DNA from: Stenogyne calaminthoides
Lineage: Eukaryota > Streptophyta > Magnoliopsida > Lamiales > Lamiaceae
Assembly: GCA_037126765.1 (NCBI GenBank)
Contig: JBBCBC010000026.1
Location: 28,939,698-29,003,697 of the forward strand
DNA length: 64,000 bases
Direction: 5' to 3'
The position numbers were made by a program, and so were the translations under genes. The notes beneath the pieces were generated by a model, which had not been told where the DNA came from, searched no databases, and worked only from the letters and a program-made list of their open reading frames with translations. Every line of letters begins with the position of its first letter. The first letter of the stretch is position 1. Shown here in pieces: positions 31,297 through 43,099 of this stretch.

Positions 31297-34200
31297 ATGG
31301 AAGGGGGTTTCTCCATCAGGTAGGTTGTTAAAATACTGTTAATTGCGCATCTTTTTCCCTGAATCTGGGATGCGGATTTTCTCCGTAACCGTTTATTTAG
31401 TGGCGCGTTTGGTGTGTTTAATTTCAGAGAATATGCTTTGGGGATGAGGAGTATCAACGTGGCGAAATCGTGGCCGTTCGATGAAACTACCGACGGAGAA
31501 ACCGTTAAATCTTTGCTACCTCCGATCACCGTCGCCAAATTCACCTGGTGGCTCGATGAACTCGAGTGTACTCATCCTGAATCAGCTCAAAATTTTGCGA
31601 ATAAGAAGAAAAATGAGCTTCAAAAGGGGGCAACATTTTCTCCAAATGCGAAATTAAAAGCCCCAAAAAAGAGATCAATTATCGAGATTTTCGCGGTGGC
31701 GCCGCCCGTTGAGCGAGTTGCTAGCGAGGACGAGGATGAGGAGGAGGAGGAAAATGACGAAAATATCCTCGAGGGAAGAAAGAAGAATAAGAAGAAGACG
31801 AAGATGAAGAACTTGAGGGTAGTGAGGAAAATTAAGAAGACCAAAAAAGCGCAAAAACACGAAAATAAAACGGATCGATCGGTTCCAAACAAGGTACACT
31901 TCTTTTTCAAATTATCATAAAACCGTTATTTAAATTCCTAGTTTTAATTGTCAAATTGAGCATAAAATCAAAAGTTGTCTACAGTTTCTTTACTCCAATT
32001 CTTAAATTTTAGTACAGTACTTCGGACCACGCTGCATTTCTGGCCTCTTTTCCACAACACTATTCATATAATAAACAGCTGACAAAACTGGTGAAAGCAA
32101 CATCTTTATAACTCTACTTGATTTGTGTGGCAATGAGGTTCAGTATAAAGAGAGATAAAGGTTAAAAAAACAGGAGAATGTGGTTAGGGATGAGGTTATG
32201 GTGCTCCAGCTGTGATAGTACGGTTTTGGACACACGTATTTTATGAGGTTGAAAGCATTGTATATTAATTATGCTGCTTTTTTTTCTTCTATTTTTTTCT
32301 ACTGTTTGTTCATATTTTCTCTTGAGCAATCATTGTCATGAAATCTAATAAGGGAATTTCACATGGGACGGATGCCTGAGTATTGATCTTGCTGTCTCCT
32401 TGTATTAGGGATATGAATTTAGAGAATTAATTAATGATTCTGTTTGCATTATTAGGCCTTTTTGATGAAGTAGCTAGGTTTAATTCAAGATTGGGTGGTT
32501 TATTTACTTGTATAAAAGGGTTTTTGGAAGGTTTTTCATTTACGATTTTCATGTAACAAATAAGTAGTGGGGATCATCAGGTGCTGGGTAATTGGTTTCA
32601 GTAAACTAATTTTAGGATCAAGAATTGAACCTAATGCCATTTTATGTTGTAAGATCTAATTTTTTGGATCAAGAATACATTTAGTTACATATTTATGCAG
32701 CCGAACTAATTCAGCAGGCTATAGATATGAACATTTTTGAGGATAATGGACTTCATGATATGAATCGAATGGAGGACTACCGGGCTAATCTTGCATTTTT
32801 CTTCAATTGAGTTACTGAAAAACAAGTTTTTGTGGTGCTGATCTTGAATAAGTGAAAATGTAGGGATGGTGGTTGCAAATATGTACCTTGTATGGACACT
32901 CCTTTTCTTGTGGACTGCATATACTAAGGGCTTGATAGTTGATCCATAATATACAAGTTTAAAGTTAGACCCTTTTTGGTCAAGTTGACACATAAAATAA
33001 TAGGCTTCAATGTAGAAACCATCTACTAGATCACAGTAATAGTACTATCCATGTATTTTTAAGGCCATGTTCTAATATGGAGGGGATTAAATATAAATTT
33101 ATCTGGTTACACAGACAGAAATTTAATGAAATGATTTGAATACTTTATGTATTAAGTTCTCCATATAGTGTTTCTGTATAATATACATTATATTGCTATT
33201 CCAGTATATACTATACGGTACTACAGGTATTTGTAGTGTAATATTTAAGGCGACTGTCTAATTTTAGTAGTCAGTTTATGCACGCATTACACCTACTCTC
33301 ATTGTAGCCAGAAAATAAGAATCCTCACAAGTTAATAGTTACATATATATCATTTAATCAATTAAGCTATAAAAGGGCAAGATTATATGTGTTTTAGTGT
33401 TAATGGATTTGTAGGTTTCATATTTCCCTCTGGTGCTCTCTATTTATCAAAATGATACTTTCTGTAGTGTGGCTAACGATTATTTATTCAAGAAAAAGTA
33501 TTTCATTCTGTTTGAATCTATTCACATGTTGTGGAAGCTGTTTCAGGAGAATTCTAATAAACTCACACTGCAAGTTCAAGAAAAAGCTACTGGAAACTCA
33601 AGTTCATCACACAGCAAGAGAAAACCAAGTCTACAACATCGAGATGCATATAATAAAAAACCGGTGCCTTGTGATGCTTTTGATCAGTTGATTGAAGAAG
33701 ACCGACGTCCAGGCTTTCCTGTGCGTGGTATTTTGAAGAATAATGGTGACGCATTTCCTGTACAACAGTCGATGAGATGTATCTTGCAGGAGGCTATTCC
33801 AATGGATCATTGTAGCACAAAAATGGCAAACAAGCATGTCACTTTCTCAGAGAAGGATGACACCATTGTATGTGATGATGCTTCTATCGGAGTTGAGAAG
33901 GAAGTAGGTGGTGGGCCTGCGAGAAACGAGCACTTGACTACATGTATTGTCAATGAAGAGGAACATTCTAGAATACCTGAAGCTTCTGAGACAAGTTTGC
34001 TATATTATGGGAATCAAGATTGTCCTCGATTCTTTACTATGCCTCTGGATGGATACTACAACAGTCCAAATATCGAGATGATTAGGACTTCATCAAACTC
34101 TACATATAGGAGACCTCATCTGCATTTTGAGGAATATATGAGAACATATAACGAGCCTCCAGTGGCTCACCTGTTAGAAATGGAAAAAAGAAACCACACT

Positions 34201-36006
34201 TTCTCAGAGAGCAAAGCCATAAATAATGTCCCCCATTCTTTCCAGTTTCAATCACTCCCACATTTTTCTCCAAAAAATTTTGTTGGATTGCCACTCAATT
34301 CACAAGGAGAGTTGATCAGGTCGAACTCAAGGGACGTTAACCAGATGATGAATCCAAGTACTAGCTTATCTCTTCCAAGAAATGCCGTCTCAAGTTGCTA
34401 CAGTCATCATTCGGAGTTAGGAATGAACCAGTTGAATCTGTTTCCTGTTGAGTGCTATGCGAAAGAGAATCCTGTAAATGTTATACCTTCAAGATTGGGC
34501 ATTGTTGAATCTCAAAATGAACGAAATACAAACCTTGATTTTCTTGAAGCAAACTATCGTTCCTTCCATGATTCAGACAACATCATGTGGAGAGGAGATG
34601 AACATGTTCATAGGATCCCTGAAAATGAAAAGATCCAGTCAACAATGCGCTTAATGGGTAAAGAGTTTACGGTTGGTGGGTCGGTCCTTCAAGGGATCGA
34701 AGATGGACATATCTGGAAAGATAAGCAGATCATAGATCAGAATGAACCATCTTCAGGAAAATTCAGGGAAACATTGTTTTTTCCATCAGACGGCCAGTAT
34801 ACTCTCCCTCAGTTTGATCATCGACCTGGTCCAATGTACCCGAGTGTATTTGTTGCAAGAAAAACTGATCCCCCTCAAAAATTTTATCCAGGTACCTTTT
34901 GTAATAATGAGGCATTCTTTGAGCCCTTCACAAGTGGATATGGGTCCCGGTTGTTTACCGTTGAGGTTCCTACACCAACAGTTGCTCATCAGGAAGCATA
35001 TACATCAACAGCTGCCTATCAGGAAGCATATCCCTATGTAATCCCTACTGCCAAAAACAACCAGAATCGGCCTCATGCTCCAATCTCAGCCATTAGATTT
35101 CCTTTCCTGCATCCTGATCTTGATGAACGATCCATATCTCCTTGGAGTCAAAGATCTGTGAAACAGCATTTTGATGTTAAGGAAAAGGAAATACTGTTAA
35201 GTAGCAGTCAATCTTGTAATCTAGGCCATAATCATCCATACCTGAATCCTGGAACTAGCAATGGGACTGATTCTTCAGAACGGGATGATTTTCGGGTCTT
35301 CTTTCCTATGTCATCTGTCTCAGCTTCGCAAAAATCCGTGGTTCCGTCTTCCTTGCCTTACTATCCTGGAATCTTGATGCAAAAAAATCACAGAAATCAG
35401 AAAAAATTCAAAGAAAGGACGAAATTAAGGATTGGAAAGGGATCTAAATCTCAACTCTCAGCTCTGTTATCTGTTCCCTTTAAGCATTTCAAGATGCCTA
35501 CTTTAGGATCTCATGAATATACTCAGTGTGCTATTCGAAATCCAACATATCGTGCTAACTTTGCCGATAGTGATGCGTTTGGATCATATCCAGCCATGGA
35601 TAAATCAAGATTTGTGATGTGTGGCGAGTATGAGGCTGATAAGGATGAACGAACGATCTCTCGTTGGATGGATTCCCACATGGATACCGGAAGAGCGGGC
35701 CCTGTTAAGCTGACTGGTGGAGCAAAGCATATACTCAAAGCCTATAAACAGAAGGATCAGAGTAGCTCCGCCTCTATAGATCAAGAAATCTCTCTCCCTG
35801 CATCGAACATGGATTTCAGATTTCCAGAATCTGAAAATTCAGCGAAAATTTACAGGTTTATTACAGACATATACTTTCGTAATCTTCAAGCATATCCACG
35901 TTGTTCACTTATTTAAATGAACCTTTGTTTATGAAACAGGAAAACTCCTGTTTTCGACTTGCGATTTTGTTCAAACTTTAAAGGGAATCAACATAACTTG
36001 TGCTAG
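31297..36006 (+). CDS. HAPLESS 8-like plant-specific protein, 954 aa, four exons
   Basis: Exons 31,297-31,319, 31,428-31,893, 33,547-35,855 and 35,940-36,006. All junctions are GT-AG and phases agree (AG|A, phase 0, AG|G). The N-terminus MEGGFSIREYALGMRS..KSWPFD...LLPPITVAKFTWW matches a block I recall from Arabidopsis HAP8-like proteins and, more loosely, from EMF1. Then come KKRSIIEIFAVAPPVERV, an acidic run (SEDEDEEEEEND, about 117-128), a strongly basic likely nuclear signal (KKNKKKTKMK...KKTKKAQK), VRGILKN and KHVTFSEKDD short motifs, a long Ser/Pro/His-rich region, and PVKLTGGAKHILKAYKQ near the C-terminus. No catalytic domain. A nuclear role is inferred. The last exon (22 codons) is the least certain: without it the frame ends at 35,916. 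Two AATAAA signals (36,202 and 36,231) follow. Confidence 0.75.
31894..33546 (+). other. Intron 2 of the HAP8-like gene
   Basis: 1,653 bp from GTACAC to TTTCAG. The open frame continues upstream of the acceptor at 33,547, but CAG|GAG keeps phase 0 with exon 2, so I start exon 3 there. No transposon recognised inside. Confidence 0.65.
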
Positions 36007-36350
36007 TCGCTCGTTGTGCCATCAACAGAAGCTCGACCGAGAGAACTATCGAGGGAAGCATGCCTATAAGATGCTATGAGGATCCTCAAACATCAATGTC
36101 AAGACAATTGAGCTGTATGATATTTATAAATTTTAAGGGACCTGACGATAAGCTTTTTCAACTGGCTATTTGGTTTTTTTCCACTGTCATAATATGTCTG
36201 TAATAAACTAGGTTTTGATGTAAGGATGCTAATAAACTATGTTGTCACTATATGATTAACTTTTTGTCACTTTTAGTGGTTATATTAAGTTGTGTAGTTG
36301 ATGACAATCATGATAAATGGCTGCTTATGTTTACTGTTAAATTTGGCAGA
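36007..36350 (+). terminator. 3'UTR and poly(A) signals of the HAP8-like gene
   Basis: AATAAA at 36,202-36,207 and 36,231-36,236 lie about 200 bp after the stop codon. Confidence 0.55.
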
Positions 36351-36515
36351 ATTTTATATGAGACGGTGTAAAGTTAGATACGTTGTGAGACGGATCTAAA
36401 TTAATTATATTTTGTACTCATTTGTTCACTAATCTAAATATATCTTGCTTCTATCTAGCTAGTTTATGCATTTTGATTCTTCTTAAGTAAGACGGTCTCA
36501 TAAGAGGGTATCTCA
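36351..36515. mobile_element. Degenerate 'GAGACGGTCTCA' MITE, copy D
   Basis: ATGAGACGGTGTAAAG at the left and AGACGGTCTCATAAGAGGG at the right, with divergent interior. Confidence 0.35.
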
Positions 36516-37107
36516 TTCTTTTTTTGCTACTATGTCATGTTCGGCCAAAGTAACAAGCAAGTGTTCAACTATGACTACGAAATATAAAGTTTGTGTGGCA
36601 ACCAAATCGAACATGACGTCCTCCATGTTGGGTTGAGCCTACTGAACTAGACCATTTTCAACAAACTTAGTAAAGATGGTGGAAGGAGAACCCAATTCCA
36701 CTAAGGATACAGTACACTAACATATTTTCTGAAGGGCTTTTTTGGAAACTTGGTAAGATGGTGATTGCGTTCTTTAGTGAAGCGGGAACAAGTATTATAT
36801 GATGGATATAATTGTAAGAGTGTGTTTGAAAAACACTTAAAACTTTTTTCGAAAGACTTATTTTTTTGTGTGAGAAAACTTTGAAAATAAGGGTAAACAT
36901 TTAAAAGCGAATTTTTTCCGAAAGACTTGTTTGTTTGTGTGAGAAGGGCTTTAAAAATAAGTCTTACGGAATTTGTTTTTAAGTGTTTCAAAACACGCTC
37001 TAAGTGCTTGTAGAAGCTGTCTTAAGTGTTTCAAAACACCCCTCAAATGCGTAGTGGATTTATTTCGTAAAAGAAATCTAAAATTGGAAGGTAAATTTAG
37101 TAGTGGG
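36516..37107. other. Spacer with repeated AAGTGTTT/TTTTCGAAAGACTT phrases
   Basis: No gene. Duplicated TTTT(T)CGAAAGACTT...GTGTGAGAA blocks at 36,845 and 36,915, and AAGTGTTTCAAAACAC twice (36,977 and 37,024), suggest an old non-autonomous DNA transposon. Confidence 0.4.
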
Positions 37108-37281
37108 TGTATTGGGTCTCTTATGCATCCAAGTGTACCGTGCACTCATGCAATAGAATGACTCATTTAAAAAATTACTTGACCCATTGAATATATTAAA
37201 CATGTTTTGTGGATATATGGGTAGATTGGGGCGAGTGCACGCGGATCTTAAATCTGTGCGTCAGTTGCACATGAGACTTTG
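37108..37281. mobile_element. MITE, TIR GGTCTC-ATGC-CCAAGTG, copy 2
   Basis: Homologous to 29,894-30,066: GGGTCTCTTATGCATCCAAGTG at the left, GTGCGTCAGTTGCACATGAGAC at the right. Confidence 0.6.
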
Positions 37282-37459
37282 TCTTTAAGTAAAACATTCG
37301 AGGTAATTAAATAGCACCGCTCATACTGTAATTTAATATGTTTGTACTTAATTCTATCAATCTATTCTTCGATTTTTCATGCGGTTGAAAGAAGAATTAA
37401 TTTTAAAAAGTAGAGTTCTATAAAAACTTTCATAAATGGGAATGCAAATGTTAATGACA

Positions 37460-37575
37460 AACTCATATAAGTCGGTCACATACCTAAGACGGAGTATAAA
37501 TTAACACAAATCACATCCATCCTCCCAAAGTGTTAAAGCGTTAATGTCAAAATTATATCTATATTACTAAAGTGT
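37460..37575. mobile_element. MITE of the 'GAGACGGTCTCA' family, copy E (degenerate)
   Basis: CATACCTAAGACGGAGTATAAATTAACAC ... CCTCCCAAAGTGTTAAAGCG ... AAAGTGTGTCTCAA, parallel to copy C. Confidence 0.45.
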
Positions 37576-37754
37576 GTCTCAATATTTAACATAAGATTTT
37601 CAATTACAATTAAAAATTTCAAAATTAAGGGTTTGTTTGTTTTTAGGATTCATGAAGGATTTGGAATTTTGCAACTCATGTCACGTTTTGCTTTGAGCTA
37701 TAAAATTCGGATTTTGTTGAAGAAAAATACATTTATGTGCCTTCATCAAGTAAC

Positions 37755-37957
37755 TGATGGAATGGTAGTTTAGGTAATTCTTTATATTATGTGTAACCCT
37801 AGATTATATCATATATATATAAAGGGATCTCTGATGTATTAACCATACGAGAAGAATAATGAAAACCTCCCTCCTGGCTTGGTATGTCCCCAGATGTAGT
37901 CATTTCTGACGAACTACACCAAATTCCGTGTCCTTTATTTCTGCATATCCTACAACA
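37755..37957 (+). mobile_element. Short solo LTR or LTR fragment
   Basis: TGATGGAATGG...CTACAACA, about 203 bp. It contains TATATATAAAGGG and then CCTGGCTTGGTATGTCCCCAG, ATGTAGTCATTTCTG. The order TATA box, leader, 'CTGGCTTGG...CCCCAG..GTAGTCATTT' parallels the Gypsy LTR (6,262-6,292) in the same positions, so I read it as an LTR R/U5 end. No TSD found. Confidence 0.5.
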
Positions 37958-39340
37958 AATTTTAAAATCTAACTGCAATTCACATCTAAAAAACGTATGA
38001 CCTATATATTATTACTCTTTTAAGATAGAACATCTATACATTCTAAGAGCCCATTTGTTTGGTGATATGAAATTATTAGAGATATGAAATCATGTGACAT
38101 ATTTTAACTGCATATGTAATATATTTGACTTTTTCACATATTTTGTTAAGACTTATTTTAAGTTATAACACGAGAATTCAAAAAATAGTTCTTAGTATTA
38201 ACAAAATTGCTACATAGGAGATGGTATATATTATTCAACAAAAATGGAAAAACAGAGTACGGACTTTCGGCCCGAAGGAAAAATGCTTCAATAATAACAA
38301 ACACTTGAAATGATGAAAAAAAATAAAAAAAATTATCCCTTCTTTTCCATTTTTTTCCAGGTTACATATGTGCTCTTAGTTTGATTTGACAAAAAGCAAA
38401 ATCACACTCGTCAAATTCCAAAATAAACTTATATATTTAATATACATTCGTTTCGCTATAAATATTTTTTAGACTACAAATTTTGTTAGAAATTATTTGA
38501 TTTCTTAAAAAAAAATTACCCCTTTTTTTTCAATTTTGTCCCACGCAGAGACTTCTAAGATTTTTTTAGTGAATGTTAAAAAAAAATGATTTTTTTAGTA
38601 AATGATTTTTTAAGGTAAAATTATCTAAAATTTAAATTTCTTAAACTTTTTGTTTTTCCGAAAGGAAACTCTTTTTATAAATCGCTAAAAATACATTTTT
38701 TGGCAAATCAGCCTATTCAGGAGTATTCACCAGAAAATCCGGACTTTTCCCACAAATCATGATCCAAAAACTATATGAAAAAGTCTAAGATACAAATTTA
38801 TATGCATATAAATTTCAATTGAGACTCAATTTCATTTTACCTAATCAATCATTGACCCGCTTGATCGGGTCATTTTAGACCCGAAATTAATTAATTTCTT
38901 AAATTGATTAATTTGTATTTATACAAATTTATACAGTAGGCCTATTCAACATCCCCTTGTATATGTGTACAATCATAATTTTATTTTTCTTATAACGTGT
39001 ATACTATAGTATTCGTAGGTGATGTAATGAGAAATTCGAATTTAAAATACTACCCCATATGTACAACGTCTGTGGGGTCCATCATTCTTAAAAAAACTGC
39101 ACTCCAGACTGACATGAATTGAATCTACTTCATGACTTGTTACATTTCTATATTGGATTTGGGCCATCCCTTCTTTACTTTTCTTTAATTAAATTAAAAT
39201 AAAATAAAATTAACTACTTTATTTTTGTTCTTCTAAAAGAAACCAGTAAATAAATTCTATTTCTATCAACCTTTTTCTCTTTATATTAAAAAAGCAACGA
39301 ACCACTAATATAGATTTGGGCCAAGAACATGTAAAAAAAA
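37958..39340. other. AT-rich spacer
   Basis: No gene recognised. A CCCATTTGTTTGG phrase at about 38,051 resembles a Harbinger-type MITE end without a clear partner. Confidence 0.4.
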
Positions 39341-39730
39341 TGTAATCGTTAAGAAGATATTATATAACCGCTTTCCAAGATACAACATAGAAAGTGGTTT
39401 TTAGCCCCACCAAGCCACCCAATTAATTGAGGCAATTGCTCGCTCCCATGGGGGACCGAACACGGGACCTTGGGCGCTGAAGCGAGGATCAATTCCATTT
39501 CAAGACAACAACTTTCTTGCGTTCTTAATGAAATTAATTTTATATGTTCTAAAAATCGTTTTTTCTTACAATTTTTTTTAAAATTCTTTATTTCAATTAT
39601 CTTATTTATTAATTCAATCGCATTTTTATATAATAATTTTTTTATATAAATTTAAATTAAAATTAAAATTAAAATTAAATTAAATTAAATTAAAATTATA
39701 TTTTTTACTTGTACTTTTTTTTAACTACCT
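39341..39730. other. Spacer with tRNA-like retroposon remnant
   Basis: 39,400-39,500 carries GGGGGACCGAACACGGGACC (a box-B-like phrase on the minus strand) and CAATTGAGGCAATTGCTCGC, consistent with an old SINE. AAATTAAAATT repeats follow. Confidence 0.35.
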
Positions 39731-39732
39731 TT

Positions 39733-40137
39733 CTTTTAAACTTATAATAATTTTCCTTCTAAACAATTAATATTTTTCTATCAAAATAAATAATATTTTT
39801 CTTTAAACAAGTAATACTTTTTCATCTAAACAAAGTAATACTTTTCTTTAAACAAGTTATACCTTTCTATTTAAACAAGTAATACTTTTCTATTTAAACA
39901 AGTAATACTTTTCTATCTAAACAAATAATACTTTTCTATTTAAACAAGCAATATTTTTCTATCTAAATAAGTAATATTTTTCTTTAAACAAGTAATACTT
40001 TTTCATCTAAACAAGTAATATTTTTCTTTAAACAAGTTATATCTTTCTATCTAAATAAGTAATACTTTTCTATTTAAACAAGTAATATTTTTCTATTTAA
40101 ACAAGTAATAGTACTTTTCTATCTAAATAAGTAAATA
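39733..40137. repeat. Minisatellite, unit about 20-23 bp (AAACAAGTAATACTTTTCTAT)
   Basis: About 17 tandem units of (T)AAACAAGTAATACTTTTCTAT with variants. A composite of several units beginning TTTAAACAAGTAATACTTTT at 39,802 recurs at 39,982, giving a higher-order period of about 180 bp. Confidence 0.85.
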
Positions 40138-40429
40138 CTTAGACAAAATTGAATTAATTTATAAGAATATTAAATATTATTGGTATTAATTTATAAGAAT
40201 TAATAGTGATACAAGTTCGTAAGTGTAATATTATGAATTTAATATTATGAACAAATTTTACATAAAGGTTTGTGTTAATCTCATTATATAAGACGAATAT
40301 TAAAAATAAATAACAAGAGAATTTAAAGAATAAAATATTTGAATTGTACATAAAAAGAATTTACAAAAATAAAAAAATAAAATAAAAAATACAAGTTTTA
40401 CAAAAAAAAATAAAAAAATTAATTCACTT
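40138..40429. other. AT-rich spacer
   Basis: Nothing recognisable beyond simple A/T-rich sequence. Confidence 0.4.
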
Positions 40430-40644
40430 GGAGAGCGGTTCTGAACCTTTCCTTTTTTTGCGGTTCAAACCGCTCAAAACCGCTTTCTTCTACTTTTGAT
40501 TATGAACAATTGTCTTTTTTTATCTTGGGCCGGTTTTTTTTTTTTGTCTTTTTTAATAGAACCGCTCTTCAAAGAGGACTTGGAGAGAGTTATTCGAAAA
40601 AAGGGTTGTCCAAGTGGAGCTCTCAAAGCTCAAATGTGTAGTAG
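40430..40644. mobile_element. CACTA element right-end fragment
   Basis: Ends ATGTGTAGTAGTG, the inverse of a CACTACTACACAT terminal repeat. It is preceded by clustered subterminal motifs (GAGCGGTTCTGAACC, CAAACCGCTCAAAACCGC, GTCCAAGTGGAGC). The same end occurs at 46,912-46,924. The left end was not found. Confidence 0.55.
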
Positions 40645-40954
40645 TGAACAAAATTATATAAGGTACATGGAGAAAAATTAAGAAAAAACGTACAATGTCA
40701 GAGGAATAAAATTAATAAAGATAAAATAGCATGGACAGAATGATATTCAAATGGCCATAATACATATCGAGAACCAATCGGGTTCAAAATAAAAGATAAA
40801 CCTTTATAAAGAATGACTAATTCTAAAACAATGCACTACTTTTTTTCTTTTATCTAATTTCAATTATGGTACAATGTTTGTTTTTTTCTTTTTTGTAATG
40901 CAACATCTTTTAATTTGGTACTCAACTTTTTATTAAGAATCGATTTTTTCAGTC

Positions 40955-41530
40955 ACGTGTCAGACACTTCTCTATCTGTTTTTGAGATGGATTTCATGTA
41001 GAGAGATCTCCAATTCAAACATTAATATATACTCGTGCATCCGAAAGTTTATGTTAAAATATACATCGTGTATTCAGGGACGGATTCAGAAATTTTCCAC
41101 AATGGGGGCACAAGGAGTATATATTAAGTATACAATAGAAAATAAAATAAACAAGAAGGATATATTAAATATACAATAGAAAATAAAATAAAAGTAGAAA
41201 AACGTGTCAGACACTTCTCTATCTGTTTTTGAGATGGATTTCATGCAGAGAGATCTCCAATTCAAACATTAATATATACTCGTGCATCCGAAAGTTTATG
41301 TTAAAATATACATCGTGTATTCAGGGACGGATCCAGAAATTTTCCACAATGGGGGCACAAGGAGTATATATTAAGTATACAATAGAAAATAAAATAAACA
41401 AGAAGTATATATTAAGTATACAATAGAAAATAAAATGGGCACAAGGAGTATATATTAAGTATACAATAGAAAATAAAATAAACAAGAAGTATATATTAAG
41501 TATACAATAGAAAATAAAATAAAAGTAGAA
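40955..41530. repeat. 247-bp tandem duplication, second copy internally expanded
   Basis: ACGTGTCAGACACTTCTCTATC starts both copies (40,955 and 41,202). They are almost identical (a few substitutions such as GATTCAG/GATCCAG). In copy 2, a block of about 70 bp with ACAATAGAAAATAAAATAAAC is repeated again. High identity implies a recent event. Confidence 0.85.
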
Positions 41531-41699
41531 AAAAATGGGTTGATAGGGATTCGAACAGCAGTCCTTATGCATGTTCCTTCAACAGTCCACCAATTAGACA
41601 AAGCCTGTATTGCACAATATAAAATATAAAATAATATATTACTGCTAAAAAAAATTTATGGGGGCACGTGCCCCCCCAGGTAACGTTGGTACGTCTCTG
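41075..41699. mobile_element. hAT-type MITE whose left end was tandemly duplicated
   Basis: Starts CAGGGACGGATTCAG and ends TACGTCTCTG (inverted), with flanking CGTGTATT (41,067-41,074) and CGTATATT (41,700-41,707), a 7/8 match to an 8-bp TSD. The interior holds a tRNA-like stretch (GATTCGAACAGCAG) and GGGGGCACGTGCCCCCC near the right end. A second CAGGGACGGATCC start lies at about 41,322. Confidence 0.65.
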
Positions 41700-42014
41700 C
41701 GTATATTGAATTGTAACAATTTAAAAGATCGTGAATTTTTAAAAGGAAAGAAAGAAGATCATATCACATACAATTGAAATTATATCAAAAGGTTTCTTTT
41801 TAGAATTAATCCTACAAAAATACAAGAGTGGTTCTAATAGTATCACTATCTGGCATTTGAAATTTGGACAATTTGTGAAAAATGGCCCAGAGAAAGCGGT
41901 TATATAACATTTCTCCAAGAATACTGTTGTCAAGCTTGGGACGGTGATAAAAAACCATTATCCAAGAAAATGACTTGGACAGGCGGGTTTTCAAACAAGA
42001 TACAAGAGAGGGGT

Positions 42015-42108
42015 CTTGGACAACGGTTAATAACCGTTGTCTAACATAAATTTTTTTTATAATTTCGTTTATTATGTTAGATAGACAGCGGTTATTAACC
42101 GCGGTCCA
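42015..42108. repeat. Subterminal inverted repeat of the CACTA element
   Basis: GGACAACGGTTAATAACCG...TTATGTTAGA is mirrored with AT-rich spacer by GACAGCGGTTATTAACCGCGG. Each arm is itself palindromic (GGTTAATAACC). Confidence 0.7.
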
Positions 42109-43099
42109 ATTTTTTTTTTTTTAATTATTAATTTATATTTTAAAAATTCTATAATAAAACTATAAACCAAAACTTATATATAAGTCCAATACCATAAACC
42201 ATAAACCAAAAATCCTATAATAAAACCATAAACCAAAACTTATACAACATATATATATACCAAAACATCAAATAAATAAACATACACATCATGAAATAAA
42301 TAAACATACAATCATAAACATACGTCCAATACACCAAAAACATGAAATATATATCATCACAAATATATAATTTAATTACATGCTACCAAAATTTCAAACA
42401 ACGATCACTCAATATCGTATGAATATAAGAATCGATTGTAAAGGTACCCCGTCCAATCGTTTTTCCATTTCTCCAGTCTTTTTTTAGAGTAAGACTTGAA
42501 CTCACGTTCATATACAAACTGCAAACAACGAATCAATCAATATAGTATGAATTTTTATTCAATCAATAATAATTTAAATAAATCGATAAATTGACTTACA
42601 TTGAGAGGAATGTTAGATTTAGAGAAAGCGAATTATATCTTCAATAAAGCAACACACAAAATGTCCACAATGTTCATTATCTCGTTGCCTCGGAACCTGT
42701 TGATTAACAATTATAATCACGTATTACAATTATGATTTCTTTCTATTAATTTGATAATTTACTAAATTAAATTTACCTTAATGTTAATCCAGTTCACTTT
42801 ATTTAACTTAGATCTTGAACCTTGACTCTGAAGGCGACTCCGATACATCGTCATCACACTATTATTATTATAATTAAAAAATAAAAATAGATTAAATATG
42901 CATAATTTTAAAAGTAAAAACAAATCATTGTATAGAATATTAAAAATGAACTTACGCTTCCATATATATGAAATGAGATCAGGCGATTTGAATAAACTCC
43001 ATCTCGAATTTGGGTCCATAAAATACACACTTAATGTATTCATGTGTATGGCGACCAACACCCAATGGTTCTATATTATATTGAGAATATTAAAATTAA

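Noticed and set aside
31620..31910. Minus-strand frame rich in Phe/Leu/Ser
   Set aside because: Antisense shadow of the acidic and basic tracts of HAP8-like exon 2.
39660..39700. CRISPR-like repeat or telomeric array in AAATTAAAATT tract
   Set aside because: Simple A/T slippage in a plant genome, with no unique spacers.
41535..41610. tRNA gene (GATTCGAACAGCAG region)
   Set aside because: Box-B-like phrase only, inside an hAT MITE, and the cloverleaf cannot be formed.
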